This document shows positions 37,799 through 45,745 of a DNA stretch of 64,000 nt, piece after piece. The notes below the pieces were generated by a model. The model was not told where the DNA came from, made no database searches, and saw only the letters and a list, made by a program, of their open reading frames with translations. Source of the DNA: DATKJS01 sp964551995. Lineage in GTDB: Bacteria; Acidobacteriota; Aminicenantia; Aminicenantales; Saccharicenantaceae. The number at the start of each line of letters is the position of its first letter. The first letter of the stretch is position 1. The stretch spans positions 1-64,000 of the forward strand of contig CAZKFD010000013.1 in the NCBI GenBank assembly GCA_964551995.1, in the 5' to 3' direction. A program made the translations under genes and the position numbers.

Positions 37799-39984
37799 CC
37801 GCCGGCGACGCGGCGCGGCGCGAGGCCCTTGTCCCCGCCGCCCTCGGGCTCGTCCTCTTGCTGGCCGGCTCCCCGGGCGCCGGCCCGGGAGCGGAGCAGC
37901 GGGTCCGGAACGCGGCCCAGGGGAACGATCACGGGATCCTCGGGCTTCTCGGCATCGAGCCGTCGCCCGAATCCCTCGACTATGTCCGGAACAGGACCCA
38001 GTTCCAGCTTCACACCCTCCTCACCGAACAGCGCCACCCGGAAACCGACGACCTGAGCGACACGGTCCAGAGAGACACGCTGGTCGGGCTGCGGATGCTT
38101 TCGGCCGTTGACGGGGACATCCGGGTCACGCTCGACCGAATGGCCGTCGACACGACGAGGCTCGAGAGGGCCGCATCGGCGGTCGAATCCGCCGTCCTGG
38201 CGGGAAGGAAGATCTACATCTACGGCTGCGGCGCCACCGGACGGCTGGCCAAACAGATGGAGAGTTCATTCTGGCGGCCTTTCTGGCGCCGGGTCCAGGC
38301 GGACGGAACGATCCGGGCCAAGCTCGCCGAGCGGCTGCCGCCCGGCATCGAAGACGGGCTCATCGGCGAAATGACGGGCGGAGACCGGGCCCTCATCAGC
38401 TCACTCGAGGGGTTCGAGGACCTGCAGCTCATCGGCCGGCTTCAGCTCGAGGACCATGGGATCTCGGAAGGCGACGTCGTCATCTGCGTCACGGAGGGCG
38501 GCGAAACCTCGTCGGTCATCGGGACGATCCTCGCGGCCCACGCCCAGTGGACGGCCGTGCCGGGCTACGCGCCCGAGCGGAGCCGCCAGGACCTCTATTT
38601 TATCTACAATAATCCCGACGACCGGCTGCTCCCCTTCGATCGGAGCCGCAGGGTCCTCGAGGAGCCGGGGATCACGAAGATCAACCTAACGACGGGTCCC
38701 CAGGCGGTCACAGGATCGACGCGGATGCAGGCGACGACGATCGAGACCTTTGTCCTCGCCACGGTCCTCGAGGCGGCCGCCGAGCGCGTGCTGCGGAGGT
38801 TCCTCTCGCCGGAGGAGATGGGCGGGCTTGGCTTCGGCGGCTGGTCAGAGATCAGCTCCAGGCTCCGCGGCTTCGCCGCCGTCCTCGAAGCGACGCGGCG
38901 CGCCCTCCCGGCGCTGTCCCGCCTGACCGATACTGAGGCTGCGACATATAGCGAGGGGCACTTTTCGACCTATTTCGCCCAGAAAGGCCTGATCACCGTC
39001 TTTATCGACAGCACCGAGCGGAGCCCGACCTTCCGCCTCTTCCCTCTCGACACGGTCGCCGAGCCGCGCCGCAAGTGCTGGATCCAGGTCTGGGCGGCGG
39101 CGGACACGGCCCGCGGCGCTTGGACGGCTTTTCTGGGGAGGCCGTTCCGCGGCCTCGACGCGGATTTCTACAGACGTCCCTTTGAGGAGAGAATCGAGGA
39201 TCCGTACCTGCGCCGGGCTGCCCTGGAAAGCCTGGCGAAGGCTGGAAACGACCAGCAGGACCTCTACGATTTCTCGTTCTCGCCTTTCAACCTCAGGAAC
39301 CGCGGGCCCGGCCCCGGCGACCTGGGGGTCATCGTCAGCCTCGAGCCGGAAGAGGCGGAGATCGGCCGGCCCGGGAGCTATTTCCACCGGTTTGCAGATC
39401 TCTTCGCCGCCGACGGAACACCCCTGGCGGTCCTGGCCGTCATGGACGGAACGCCCGCGGACGGGGAGAAAGCCGCGGAAGCGATCCGGCGGGAGATCCG
39501 GGGAAAGAGGGGACCGCTCATCATGATCCCCGTCGAGGTCCCGACGGCGGGCGACCCCTTCGGCCTGAACGCCCAGATCGCCGCCAAGATGCTCCTCAAC
39601 GCCCACTCCACGGCGGTCATGGCCAAGCTGGGCAAGGTCATCGGGAACACGATGACCAACGTCAGCCCGAGCAACCTGAAGCTCGTCGGGCGCGCCACGT
39701 ATCTGATACAGCTGCACGTGAACGACGTCCTGGCGCGGCCATCGTGGATCCAGGTCCATGGCCGGCGGAGCCCCGTGACCTACGCCGAGGCCAACGCGGT
39801 GCTGTTCGACGCCATCACCTTCCTGAGGGAGAGGCCAGAGCAGGCGGGCCAGACGGCCGAAGTCGCATTCTCGATCATCCGAATCCTGGAGTCGCTCAAG
39901 CGGGGGCGGGGCATCTCGCGGGAAGAAGCCCTGGGCATGGTCAAGGCGAGAGGGCTCGCCGGCTACCTCGCCGCACTCAGATAA
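37795..39984 (+). CDS. Tandem SIS protein, MurQ/GCKR-like, with hydrophobic N terminus
   Basis: A 729-residue protein (ATG at 37795, ATGA overlap). The first SIS domain has YGCGATGRLAKQMESSF and CVTEGGETSSVIGTILAA. TTGPQAVTGSTRMQATT matches the GPE-LTGSTRM motif of N-acetylmuramate-6-phosphate etherase MurQ and glucokinase regulatory protein. A second half ends with AKLGKVIGNTMTNVSPSNLKL, again MurQ-like, and C-terminal helices. Double-SIS architecture resembles GCKR more than the 300-residue MurQ. Residues 12-32 (LVPAALGLVLLLAGSPGAG) look like a signal or anchor, unexpected for this fold. A sugar-phosphate role is inferred; catalysis is uncertain. Confidence 0.68.
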   Translation: MTAGDAARREALVPAALGLVLLLAGSPGAGPGAEQRVRNAAQGNDHGILGLLGIEPSPESLDYVRNRTQFQLHTLLTEQRHPETDDLSDTVQRDTLVGLRMLSAVDGDIRVTLDRMAVDTTRLERAASAVESAVLAGRKIYIYGCGATGRLAKQMESSFWRPFWRRVQADGTIRAKLAERLPPGIEDGLIGEMTGGDRALISSLEGFEDLQLIGRLQLEDHGISEGDVVICVTEGGETSSVIGTILAAHAQWTAVPGYAPERSRQDLYFIYNNPDDRLLPFDRSRRVLEEPGITKINLTTGPQAVTGSTRMQATTIETFVLATVLEAAAERVLRRFLSPEEMGGLGFGGWSEISSRLRGFAAVLEATRRALPALSRLTDTEAATYSEGHFSTYFAQKGLITVFIDSTERSPTFRLFPLDTVAEPRRKCWIQVWAAADTARGAWTAFLGRPFRGLDADFYRRPFEERIEDPYLRRAALESLAKAGNDQQDLYDFSFSPFNLRNRGPGPGDLGVIVSLEPEEAEIGRPGSYFHRFADLFAADGTPLAVLAVMDGTPADGEKAAEAIRREIRGKRGPLIMIPVEVPTAGDPFGLNAQIAAKMLLNAHSTAVMAKLGKVIGNTMTNVSPSNLKLVGRATYLIQLHVNDVLARPSWIQVHGRRSPVTYAEANAVLFDAITFLRERPEQAGQTAEVAFSIIRILESLKRGRGISREEALGMVKARGLAGYLAALR

Positions 39985-39987
39985 TAG

Positions 39988-40017
39988 AGCCTAACCAAAA
40001 CATTAGGCTGTTTCTCT
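39988..40017 (+). terminator. Rho-independent terminator after the tat operon
   Basis: AGCCTAA, an 8-base loop, TTAGGCT, then GTTTCTCT. The stem is 7 bp and the U-tract interrupted, but it sits 3 bp past the stop of the last gene, between convergent units. Confidence 0.55.
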
Positions 40018-40043
40018 GCCATGCGTCGGATTGCCCCGCCCGT

Positions 40044-41150
40044 TTACGGCAGGGGACCATCGTAGCTGTAACAGGGAGGGGGGATAGTCCTGGGCTTCCT
40101 CTTCGCCTTCGCCCGGACCTGGGGATAGACGTAAATCTCGCCGGCGTAATTCCGCAGCACGACGCGCTCGTCGTTGATCGACTGCAGGTAGTTCGGGATG
40201 AGCGGGATCTTGCCTCCGCCTCCCGGAGCGTCGATCACATAGTACGGCACGGCCATCCCGGACGTCCAGCCGCGCAACCCGTCCATGATCTCGAGGCCCT
40301 TTTCGACCGGCGTCCGGAAATGCTCCGTGCCCTTCACATAATCGGCCTGGTAGATGTAATACGGCCGCACCCGGACCGTGAGGAGCTTCCTCATGAGCCG
40401 TTTCATCGTCTCTGTGTCGTCATTAACGCCCTTGAGGAGCACGGTCTGGTTCCCGAGGGGAATGCCGGCGTCGGCCAGCAGGTTCAGGGCCCGCGAGGAT
40501 TCCGAGGTGATCTCGTCGGGATGGTTGAAGTGAACGTTCATGTAGAGCGGATGGTACTTGCGCAGCATGGCCACGAGTTCCGGGGTGATCCTCTGCGGCA
40601 GCACGCAGGTCACGCGGCTCCCGATACGGATGATCTCGACGTGCGGGATGGCGCGGAGGGCCTTCAGGATCCCCTCGAGCTTCTCGTCGCCGAGCATGAG
40701 CGGGTCGCCGCCGGAAATGACGACGTCGCGGATCTCGGCGTGCTTCCGGATGTAGTCGAGCCCGTCTTCGATATAGCGGGGATGAATCTTCGACGGGTCC
40801 CCGACCTTCCGCTTCCGGGTGCAGAACCGGCAGTAAGAAGCGCAGCTATGGGACACGAGGAACAGCAGGCGGTCGGGATAGCGGTGCACGATGCTCGGCA
40901 CGGGCGAATCCTCGTCCTCGTGCAGCGGGTCGAGGTCCCCGGTATTTTCCCGGAGTTCGGCGGCGTCCGGCACGATCTGACGCCAGATGGCGTCGCCTTT
41001 GTGCTTGATCAAACTGGCGTAATAGGGCGTGATTTGGATCTTGAAGACGCGCGCGATCCGCTTGACCTCGTCGAGGTCGAGTCCGAACGTGCGGGCAATC
41101 TCTTCAGGCTTCCTGAGACTGCCCTGAAGCAAACGCTGCCAGTCGTCCAT
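40044..41150 (-). CDS. kamA: Lysine 2,3-aminomutase (KamA-family radical SAM)
   Basis: A 368-residue radical SAM/PLP enzyme. The cluster cysteines are Cys103, Cys107 and Cys110 (CASYCRFC) and the PLP lysine is Lys314 in DAPGGGGK. Asp270 (YIYQADYVKG) and Asp307 (VIDAPGGGG) align with the two aspartates of clostridial lysine 2,3-aminomutase that hold the substrate epsilon-amino group and are replaced in glutamate 2,3-aminomutase, so L-lysine to beta-lysine is predicted. At 368 residues it is shorter than the 416-residue clostridial enzyme. AAGGAG lies 10 bp before the ATG. It is the last gene of an operon with a GNAT and two ATP-grasp ligases. Confidence 0.88.
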   Translation of the reverse strand: MDDWQRLLQGSLRKPEEIARTFGLDLDEVKRIARVFKIQITPYYASLIKHKGDAIWRQIVPDAAELRENTGDLDPLHEDEDSPVPSIVHRYPDRLLFLVSHSCASYCRFCTRKRKVGDPSKIHPRYIEDGLDYIRKHAEIRDVVISGGDPLMLGDEKLEGILKALRAIPHVEIIRIGSRVTCVLPQRITPELVAMLRKYHPLYMNVHFNHPDEITSESSRALNLLADAGIPLGNQTVLLKGVNDDTETMKRLMRKLLTVRVRPYYIYQADYVKGTEHFRTPVEKGLEIMDGLRGWTSGMAVPYYVIDAPGGGGKIPLIPNYLQSINDERVVLRNYAGEIYVYPQVRAKAKRKPRTIPPPCYSYDGPLP

Positions 41151-41167
41151 CTCCTCAAGACTCCTTC

Positions 41168-41641
41168 TCAGCGAAACGACTTCGCATAAATGATCCGATC
41201 GTCGCCCGGCTTGTAGAAATCGGGCACCCGGGCAACTTCCCGATAGTCCAACCGAAGATAGAATTGACGCGTCGGCTCGTAGCGGGGCTGGGACGAGGTC
41301 TCGATGAGGACCATCCGGCCTCCGGCTTTCAGGACCTCCGTCTCGAGCCAGCGGACCAGCGCCTTCCCGAGCCCCCGTCCCTGCTCACCGGGAGCTACAG
41401 CCATCCAGTAGAGATCGTAGACGTTCTCGGCGAGCGCCGTCGGCCCCCAGGTCATGTAGCCGGCGATGGCCCCGCGGTCGTTCTCGACGACGACGACGCG
41501 GTAATCCTTCTGATCGGGCATGTCGAGATAGATGTTGACGAGCTCCTCGGCCACGTCGATCTCGGGAGCCGTGAACATTTCCGTGTCTCCGATGATCTTG
41601 AGCACGGCCGCCTTATCGGACCGCCGCATTGGACGGATCAT
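41168..41641 (-). CDS. GNAT acetyltransferase
   Basis: The product has 157 residues from MIRPMRRSDKAAV (ATG at 41639-41641, AGGAAGGA upstream); a start eight codons earlier lacks a ribosome site. The acetyl-CoA motif A is VAPGEQGRGLGKALV. The position next to a lysine 2,3-aminomutase recalls the ablA-ablB pair that makes N-epsilon-acetyl-beta-lysine in methanogens, although AblB is longer. It overlaps the end of the preceding ATP-grasp gene by 29 bp and lies 17 bp before kamA. The acceptor is unproven. Confidence 0.8.
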   Translation of the reverse strand: MIRPMRRSDKAAVLKIIGDTEMFTAPEIDVAEELVNIYLDMPDQKDYRVVVVENDRGAIAGYMTWGPTALAENVYDLYWMAVAPGEQGRGLGKALVRWLETEVLKAGGRMVLIETSSQPRYEPTRQFYLRLDYREVARVPDFYKPGDDRIIYAKSFR

Positions 41642-42647
41642 CAACGTCCTTCCTCTGCAGGGCATTCTGGATCATCTGGCCCCAGAAGGCCTCATACGCC
41701 AGGTTGGCCGCCTTGAGGGCCCGGGCATATCCGGCGTTGAGGCTGATGTCCGGGTTCGGGTTGACCTCGAGGATGTAGATCCGGCCCTTGGAATCCATCC
41801 GGAAATCGACCCGGGCGTAGTCGCGGCAGCCCATCGTCCGGAAGGCGTCGACCGCCAGGCCCTGGAGCCTCTGGCGGAGATCGTCGTCGACCGGCGCGGG
41901 GCAGACCGGCGGCGTTTTCTGGTAGAGGACGTGGTCCTCGAACCACTTCGCCTCATAGCTGCAGATTTTGGGCATCCCCTTGGGCATCTCGGTGAAATCG
42001 ATCTCGGAAACGGGCAGCGGCACGACCGAGGAGTTCTCCATCACCGAGACATTAAACTCCCGCCCGTCGATGTAGGGCTCGACCAGGGCCGGCTGCCTGT
42101 AGTTCTCGAGGACCCGCTGGATCTGGCGCCGGAGGCTCTCCTCGTCGTGGACGACGGATTCCGGATAGATGCCGAGGCTCGCGTCCTCGTTGTTCGGCTT
42201 GACGATGATCGGAAACTTGAGGTCGACGGGCTGACCCACCGAATAAACGAGCTGGGCCGGGGCCGTGGGCAGGTCGCATGACCGGAGGATGGCCTTGGCC
42301 TTGTGCTTGTCCTGGCAGAGGGCCAGGGTCCGCGAGCCGTTCCCGGTGAAGCGGAGGCCCAGGAGCTCGAAGATGCCGGCGACGTTCGACTCCCACTGGG
42401 GCCGGCCGTAGTAGCCTTCGCAGAGATTAACGAGGACCTCAGGATTCTCCTCTTTGACCCGATTGAGGAAGTTCAGGAGGCTCCGCTGGAGCGGAATGAG
42501 GGTTGCCTCGCGCCCCAGGGCGTGGACCGCGGCCAGAACCTGCTGGGCCATCTCCGCGACGGACTCCTCGGAGAGCCTCTCGCCGCTGGCCGGGTTTCTC
42601 GGTTCGTAGGCGTTGAAGACGATCCCGATGCGGGACGATGCGTTCAT
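41613..42647 (-). CDS. D-Ala-D-Ala-ligase-like ATP-grasp enzyme (second)
   Basis: A 344-residue ATP-grasp protein. FPIIVKPNNEDASLGIYPES is the ATP loop region, VEPYIDGREFNVSV the family's E-E-V-type segment, and EVNPNPDISLNAGYARALKA the metal-binding end. In true Ddl the last motif is EVNTLPGFT with a downstream Ser-x-x-Pro; here NPDIS points to another substrate. It may join an amino acid or peptide through an acyl phosphate. It overlaps the first ATP-grasp gene by ATGA; the two proteins are clearly paralogous but diverged. Confidence 0.82.
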   Translation of the reverse strand: MNASSRIGIVFNAYEPRNPASGERLSEESVAEMAQQVLAAVHALGREATLIPLQRSLLNFLNRVKEENPEVLVNLCEGYYGRPQWESNVAGIFELLGLRFTGNGSRTLALCQDKHKAKAILRSCDLPTAPAQLVYSVGQPVDLKFPIIVKPNNEDASLGIYPESVVHDEESLRRQIQRVLENYRQPALVEPYIDGREFNVSVMENSSVVPLPVSEIDFTEMPKGMPKICSYEAKWFEDHVLYQKTPPVCPAPVDDDLRQRLQGLAVDAFRTMGCRDYARVDFRMDSKGRIYILEVNPNPDISLNAGYARALKAANLAYEAFWGQMIQNALQRKDVDDPSNAAVR

Positions 42648-43753
42648 GCTCGGGCTGCCTGGATGGTCGGCCTCTCTCCGGCCGCCGGCCGGACGCGGGC
42701 CGGCCGCAAGCCGCAGCGCTTCGCGGCCTCGTCGACGACGCGGTGGATCAAGTCCGAATAGGAATATCCCGCCGTCCGCGCCGCCTTGGGCAGGCAGGAG
42801 TTGTCTTCGGGGTTCGGCAGGATGCCCGGCAGGGGATTCACCTCGAGGATTTGGGGATCGCCCTTCTCGTCAAGCCGGACGTCGATGCGGCACCAGTCCC
42901 GGATGCGCAGAACGGCGCAGGTCCGGGTCACGACGTGCTCGATCTTCTTTTTCAGCTCCGCGGAGACCTCGGCCGGGCACCGGAAGATCTCCAGAGGCGC
43001 GGTGGGCGTGTCCCAGATCCACTTCGCCTCGTACGAGTAGATCGGCGTCGCCCCGGCGGGGAGCTGGGAGTGGTCGATTTCGACGATCGGGAGGATCTCG
43101 TGGCCCGGGTAGGTCCCGAGCACTCCGACCGTGAACTCCCGCCCGTTGAGGAACCTCTCGACGATCACAGGCTCCCGATAGAGAACCGCGACCTCGCGGA
43201 CCCGCTCGTAGAGCTCGCCGGGCGTCCGGACGACCGAGTTGTTCTTGATGCCCTTGCTCGAGCCCTCGAAGAGCGGCTTGACGATTGCCGGGAGGCGGAC
43301 GCCGGCCGGGATGTCTCCGTCCGGTTCCACGATCCAGAATGCCGGGTTCGGGATTCGGTGGTAGGAGAGGATTTCCTTGGCCCGGGACTTATCGAGACAT
43401 AGGCCGAGGGTCAGCGGGTCGGAGCCCGTGTACGGGATGTTCAGGATTTCGCAGATCGTGGGGATGTGCGACTCCCGGTTCGGCCCGAACAAGCGCTCCG
43501 CGATGTTGAAGACGAGATGGGGTTTGAGCCGCTTCAGGCGGGCGTAGGCCTTCTCATCGGATTCGATGCGGAAGACCTGATGGCGTTCCTGAAGAACCCG
43601 CTCGACGGCGGATATCGTCTCATCCGAATCGCATTCCGCGAGCAGGTCCGATGGCGATGGAGGCTCTTCCTCCTCGTCCAACCGTTCGTCGGGGCGACGA
43701 AAGAGCGTCGCTTCCATTCCCGATTTCGAGCTGCAAAGCAAAGCTACTTTCAT
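42644..43753 (-). CDS. D-Ala-D-Ala-ligase-like ATP-grasp enzyme (first)
   Basis: A 369-residue first gene of the operon. It has an acidic N-terminal insertion (DERLDEEEEPPSPSDLL), then NIAERLFGPNRESHIP, TGSDPLTLGLCLDK, the ATP loop VKPLFEGSSKGIKNNS, VERFLNGREFTVGV and EVNPLPGILPNPEDNSCLPK. The ending keeps the Ddl-like Pro-Gly and Ser/Pro pattern better than its partner does. It forms C-N bonds by acyl-phosphate chemistry. A C-terminal basic tail (ARVRPAAGERP) extends past the fold. A promoter lies about 105 bp upstream. A cell-wall Ddl role is possible, but context argues for a separate pathway. Confidence 0.83.
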   Translation of the reverse strand: MKVALLCSSKSGMEATLFRRPDERLDEEEEPPSPSDLLAECDSDETISAVERVLQERHQVFRIESDEKAYARLKRLKPHLVFNIAERLFGPNRESHIPTICEILNIPYTGSDPLTLGLCLDKSRAKEILSYHRIPNPAFWIVEPDGDIPAGVRLPAIVKPLFEGSSKGIKNNSVVRTPGELYERVREVAVLYREPVIVERFLNGREFTVGVLGTYPGHEILPIVEIDHSQLPAGATPIYSYEAKWIWDTPTAPLEIFRCPAEVSAELKKKIEHVVTRTCAVLRIRDWCRIDVRLDEKGDPQILEVNPLPGILPNPEDNSCLPKAARTAGYSYSDLIHRVVDEAAKRCGLRPARVRPAAGERPTIQAARA

Positions 43754-44104
43754 CGCTCTTGATCCTTCAACTCAAATTGACGAATGTTCCTCGCGCTGTC
43801 AACATGGAATCGGCTCTGCGATCCGTTCTTCCTCGTTCTCCGATTCGATCTTATTCTATTAATAGAGCAATTCCACAAAATGTCAAGATTTTTTTGCGGG
43901 GACGGCACTTTTTTTTGTGGCGGGCGCCGCCGGCGGCGCAATTTGTGGTGGCGGATTCCGGCCGCCGCGGCGACGGCACGAAACCGCACACGGCCGGACG
44001 GACGCGATTCGGCCTCGCCCGCGCCCGCGGAGAGGACAGCCACTTCTAAGGTCGGCCGTAAGTGAAATTATTTTCGTCCCTCGACCCCTACCGGCGCACG
44101 GCCT
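43754..44104. other. Intergenic region with promoter and GC palindrome
   Basis: This 351-bp gap lies between two minus-strand units. It holds the promoter at 43859-43886 and a perfect 16-bp palindrome GCGCCGCCGGCGGCGC at 43924-43939 just upstream of it. Runs of T precede the palindrome on the plus strand, so it is not a canonical terminator in either direction. No credible coding frame. Confidence 0.5.
43859..43886 (-). promoter_or_regulatory. Sigma-70-type promoter of the ATP-grasp/GNAT/kamA operon
   Basis: Minus strand TTGACA (43881-43886), 16-bp spacer, TATTAA (43859-43864), in an AT-rich island. The leader would be about 100 bases. Confidence 0.6.
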
Positions 44105-44941
44105 TTAGGGCAGGGAGACCGGGGTCAGATAGGACGCCCGGAGCGGAAGCTGTCTCCGGCGCGCCCTCTCTTCGAGGGGCCTTTGGAGAGACCGCCGGTC
44201 GCTCGGCGGCGTCCGCAGGAGGATGAAGGCGCCGCCCGCGAAGAGGCTTTCGAGCACGTCGAGAGGCAGGCCGATCTCCACATGGAGGGCGACTCCGGAG
44301 CCGGCAACCCTGGCGCCCCGGGCGATGTCGAGAGCGAGCCCAGCGGACGGCCCATCCCCGAGGCTTCGGTCCGACATATGGATCCAGGCGCGGCGGGCGG
44401 CGAGCTCTGCCAGGCCTTCGGCCAGAGCCCCATGATGGTAGTACGCGAGAAACGCGCGGCCGTCCCGGGCGCTTTCGGCGAGTGCCGACAGAACGGCCAA
44501 CTCGCGGTCGCGCAACCGGTTCGAAATATGCAGATCCATCCCCGAGGCGCACAGGCGATGAAGCGCGGGAAGGGACACGGTTCCGGGCGAATCTTCGACC
44601 TTCAATGGGCCGTCATGAAGGTAGGCCGCGAACGATCGCGCGGCCCGGCAGGCTTTAACGAGACGGTCGAGCTCCGTTTCCCTCGGCCGGGCCTCATCGG
44701 AAGTGTAAAGCTGCACCTTTTCACGGATCAGCCATTCGAGCTCGTTCGGTTCGAAGCGGCCCGTGTCGAGCAGGCTCAGCCCGACGCCCCGGGACCGCAT
44801 GAGCCGGGCCGCGTCGAGCAAGGCTTCCCGTTCGAACTGGTCGTCCCGGATGACGACGTCCCGGCCGAGACGGGCCCGGTCGAGAAGCTCGTACGTCCGG
44901 ACGACGTCCTCGACGCCGCTCTCCACGGGGTGCTTGTCCAT
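44105..44941 (-). CDS. Unknown protein with internal beta-alpha repeats
   Basis: The product has 278 residues from MDKHPVESG; an ATG at 44965 overlaps the -10 element at 44956-44961 and is rejected. I do not recognise the family. The chain contains about four related units of 45-55 residues, each starting with a Leu-rich helix end and a strand closing in Ser/Thr plus a charged turn: LEWLIREKVQLYTSDEA, LHRLCASGMDLHISNRL, LAELAARRAWIHMSDRS, LESLFAGGAFILLRTPP. A histidine-containing strand lies between the units (AAYLHDGPL, LAYYHHGAL, GVALHVEIG). This looks like a repeated beta-alpha fold. It diverges from queC with about 100 bp between starts. Confidence 0.65.
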   Translation of the reverse strand: MDKHPVESGVEDVVRTYELLDRARLGRDVVIRDDQFEREALLDAARLMRSRGVGLSLLDTGRFEPNELEWLIREKVQLYTSDEARPRETELDRLVKACRAARSFAAYLHDGPLKVEDSPGTVSLPALHRLCASGMDLHISNRLRDRELAVLSALAESARDGRAFLAYYHHGALAEGLAELAARRAWIHMSDRSLGDGPSAGLALDIARGARVAGSGVALHVEIGLPLDVLESLFAGGAFILLRTPPSDRRSLQRPLEERARRRQLPLRASYLTPVSLP

Positions 44942-44955
44942 GCTTCGAAGGCCCA

Positions 44956-44984
44956 GATATACCATCCGCTTCGGCCGCTGTCAA
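44956..44984 (-). promoter_or_regulatory. Sigma-70-type promoter of the repeat-protein gene
   Basis: Minus strand TTGACA (44979-44984), 17-bp spacer, TATATC (44956-44961). It runs across the upstream ATG at 44965, leaving the ATG at 44941 as the start with a leader of under 10 bases. Confidence 0.55.
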
Positions 44985-45000
44985 TCGGCCTCGGGCCGTC

Positions 45001-45029
45001 TTGAAAAAGAGACATGAGTCATCTATCAT
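45001..45029 (+). promoter_or_regulatory. Sigma-70-type promoter of queCDE
   Basis: TTGAAA (45001-45006), 17-bp spacer, TATCAT (45024-45029). The ATG at 45014 lies inside the spacer, so translation should begin at the GTG at 45050 behind AAGGAG (45034-45039). Confidence 0.42.
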
Positions 45030-45049
45030 CGGGAAGGAGCGTGACCGCC

Positions 45050-45745
45050 GTGAAATCCTGCGCCGTCCTGTTCTCTGGAGGAATCGACTCGACGACGGCC
45101 CTCTACTGGGCCCGGGAGCGGTTCGACCCGGTCATCCCGCTGACCTTCGATTACGGGCAGCGGCACAGGATCGAGATCCGCTCGGCCGGACGGCTGGCCC
45201 GCCGGATCGGACTTCGCCAGGTCGTCCTCAAGGTCGACCTGGGCCAGGTGGGCGGTTCGGCGCTGACGGACCCTGCGGTTCCCCTTCCCCGCTCCCGGGA
45301 CACCGTCCGGCTGCCCCCCGGCCCCCCGCCGACTTATGTCCCGTTCCGCAACGGCGTCTTCCTCGCCGTCGCTGCGGCCTGGGCCGAAGCCCGGCACGTC
45401 CACGACCTGGTCTGCGGCTTCCATGTCATCGATTCCCCCGATTATCCGGACACGCGGAAGGAATTCGTCAGGGCCATGGAACGGGCCGTCAACCTTGGCA
45501 CGGCGGCCGCCTTCGGCCGTCCGAAGCTGCGCCTCCACGCCCCGTTCATCGACATGAAGAAATCCGACATCATCCGCCTGGGCTTGAGTCTCGGCGTAAA
45601 CTATTCCTATTCGGTTTCCTGCTACGCCGGCCGGGAGGTCCCCTGCGGCACGTGTTCCTCTTGTCTCCTGCGTCGCCAGGCCTGGACACGCGCCGGCCGG
45701 AAGGACCCGCTCATCGCCAGGCTTCGAAAGGAAGGCAAGCTATGA
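45050..45745 (+). CDS. queC: 7-cyano-7-deazaguanine synthase QueC
   Basis: The product has 231 residues from the GTG at 45050 (AAGGAG 10 bp upstream); an ATG at 45014 would add 12 residues not typical of QueC. The PP-loop is FSGGIDSTTAL; FDYGQRHRIE and CGFHVIDSPDYPDTR follow, and a zinc site lies near the end (SCYAGREVPCGTCSSC). It converts 7-carboxy-7-deazaguanine to preQ0 with ATP and ammonia. It overlaps queD by ATGA. Confidence 0.93.
   Translation: MKSCAVLFSGGIDSTTALYWARERFDPVIPLTFDYGQRHRIEIRSAGRLARRIGLRQVVLKVDLGQVGGSALTDPAVPLPRSRDTVRLPPGPPPTYVPFRNGVFLAVAAAWAEARHVHDLVCGFHVIDSPDYPDTRKEFVRAMERAVNLGTAAAFGRPKLRLHAPFIDMKKSDIIRLGLSLGVNYSYSVSCYAGREVPCGTCSSCLLRRQAWTRAGRKDPLIARLRKEGKL

Noticed and set aside
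43924..43939. GC palindrome read as a terminator
   Set aside because: T-runs precede it on the plus strand and A-runs follow it on the minus strand, so no U-tract follows the stem in either direction.
44942..45049. A preQ1 riboswitch in front of queC
   Set aside because: The gap is too short and lacks the preQ1-I hairpin plus A-rich tail.
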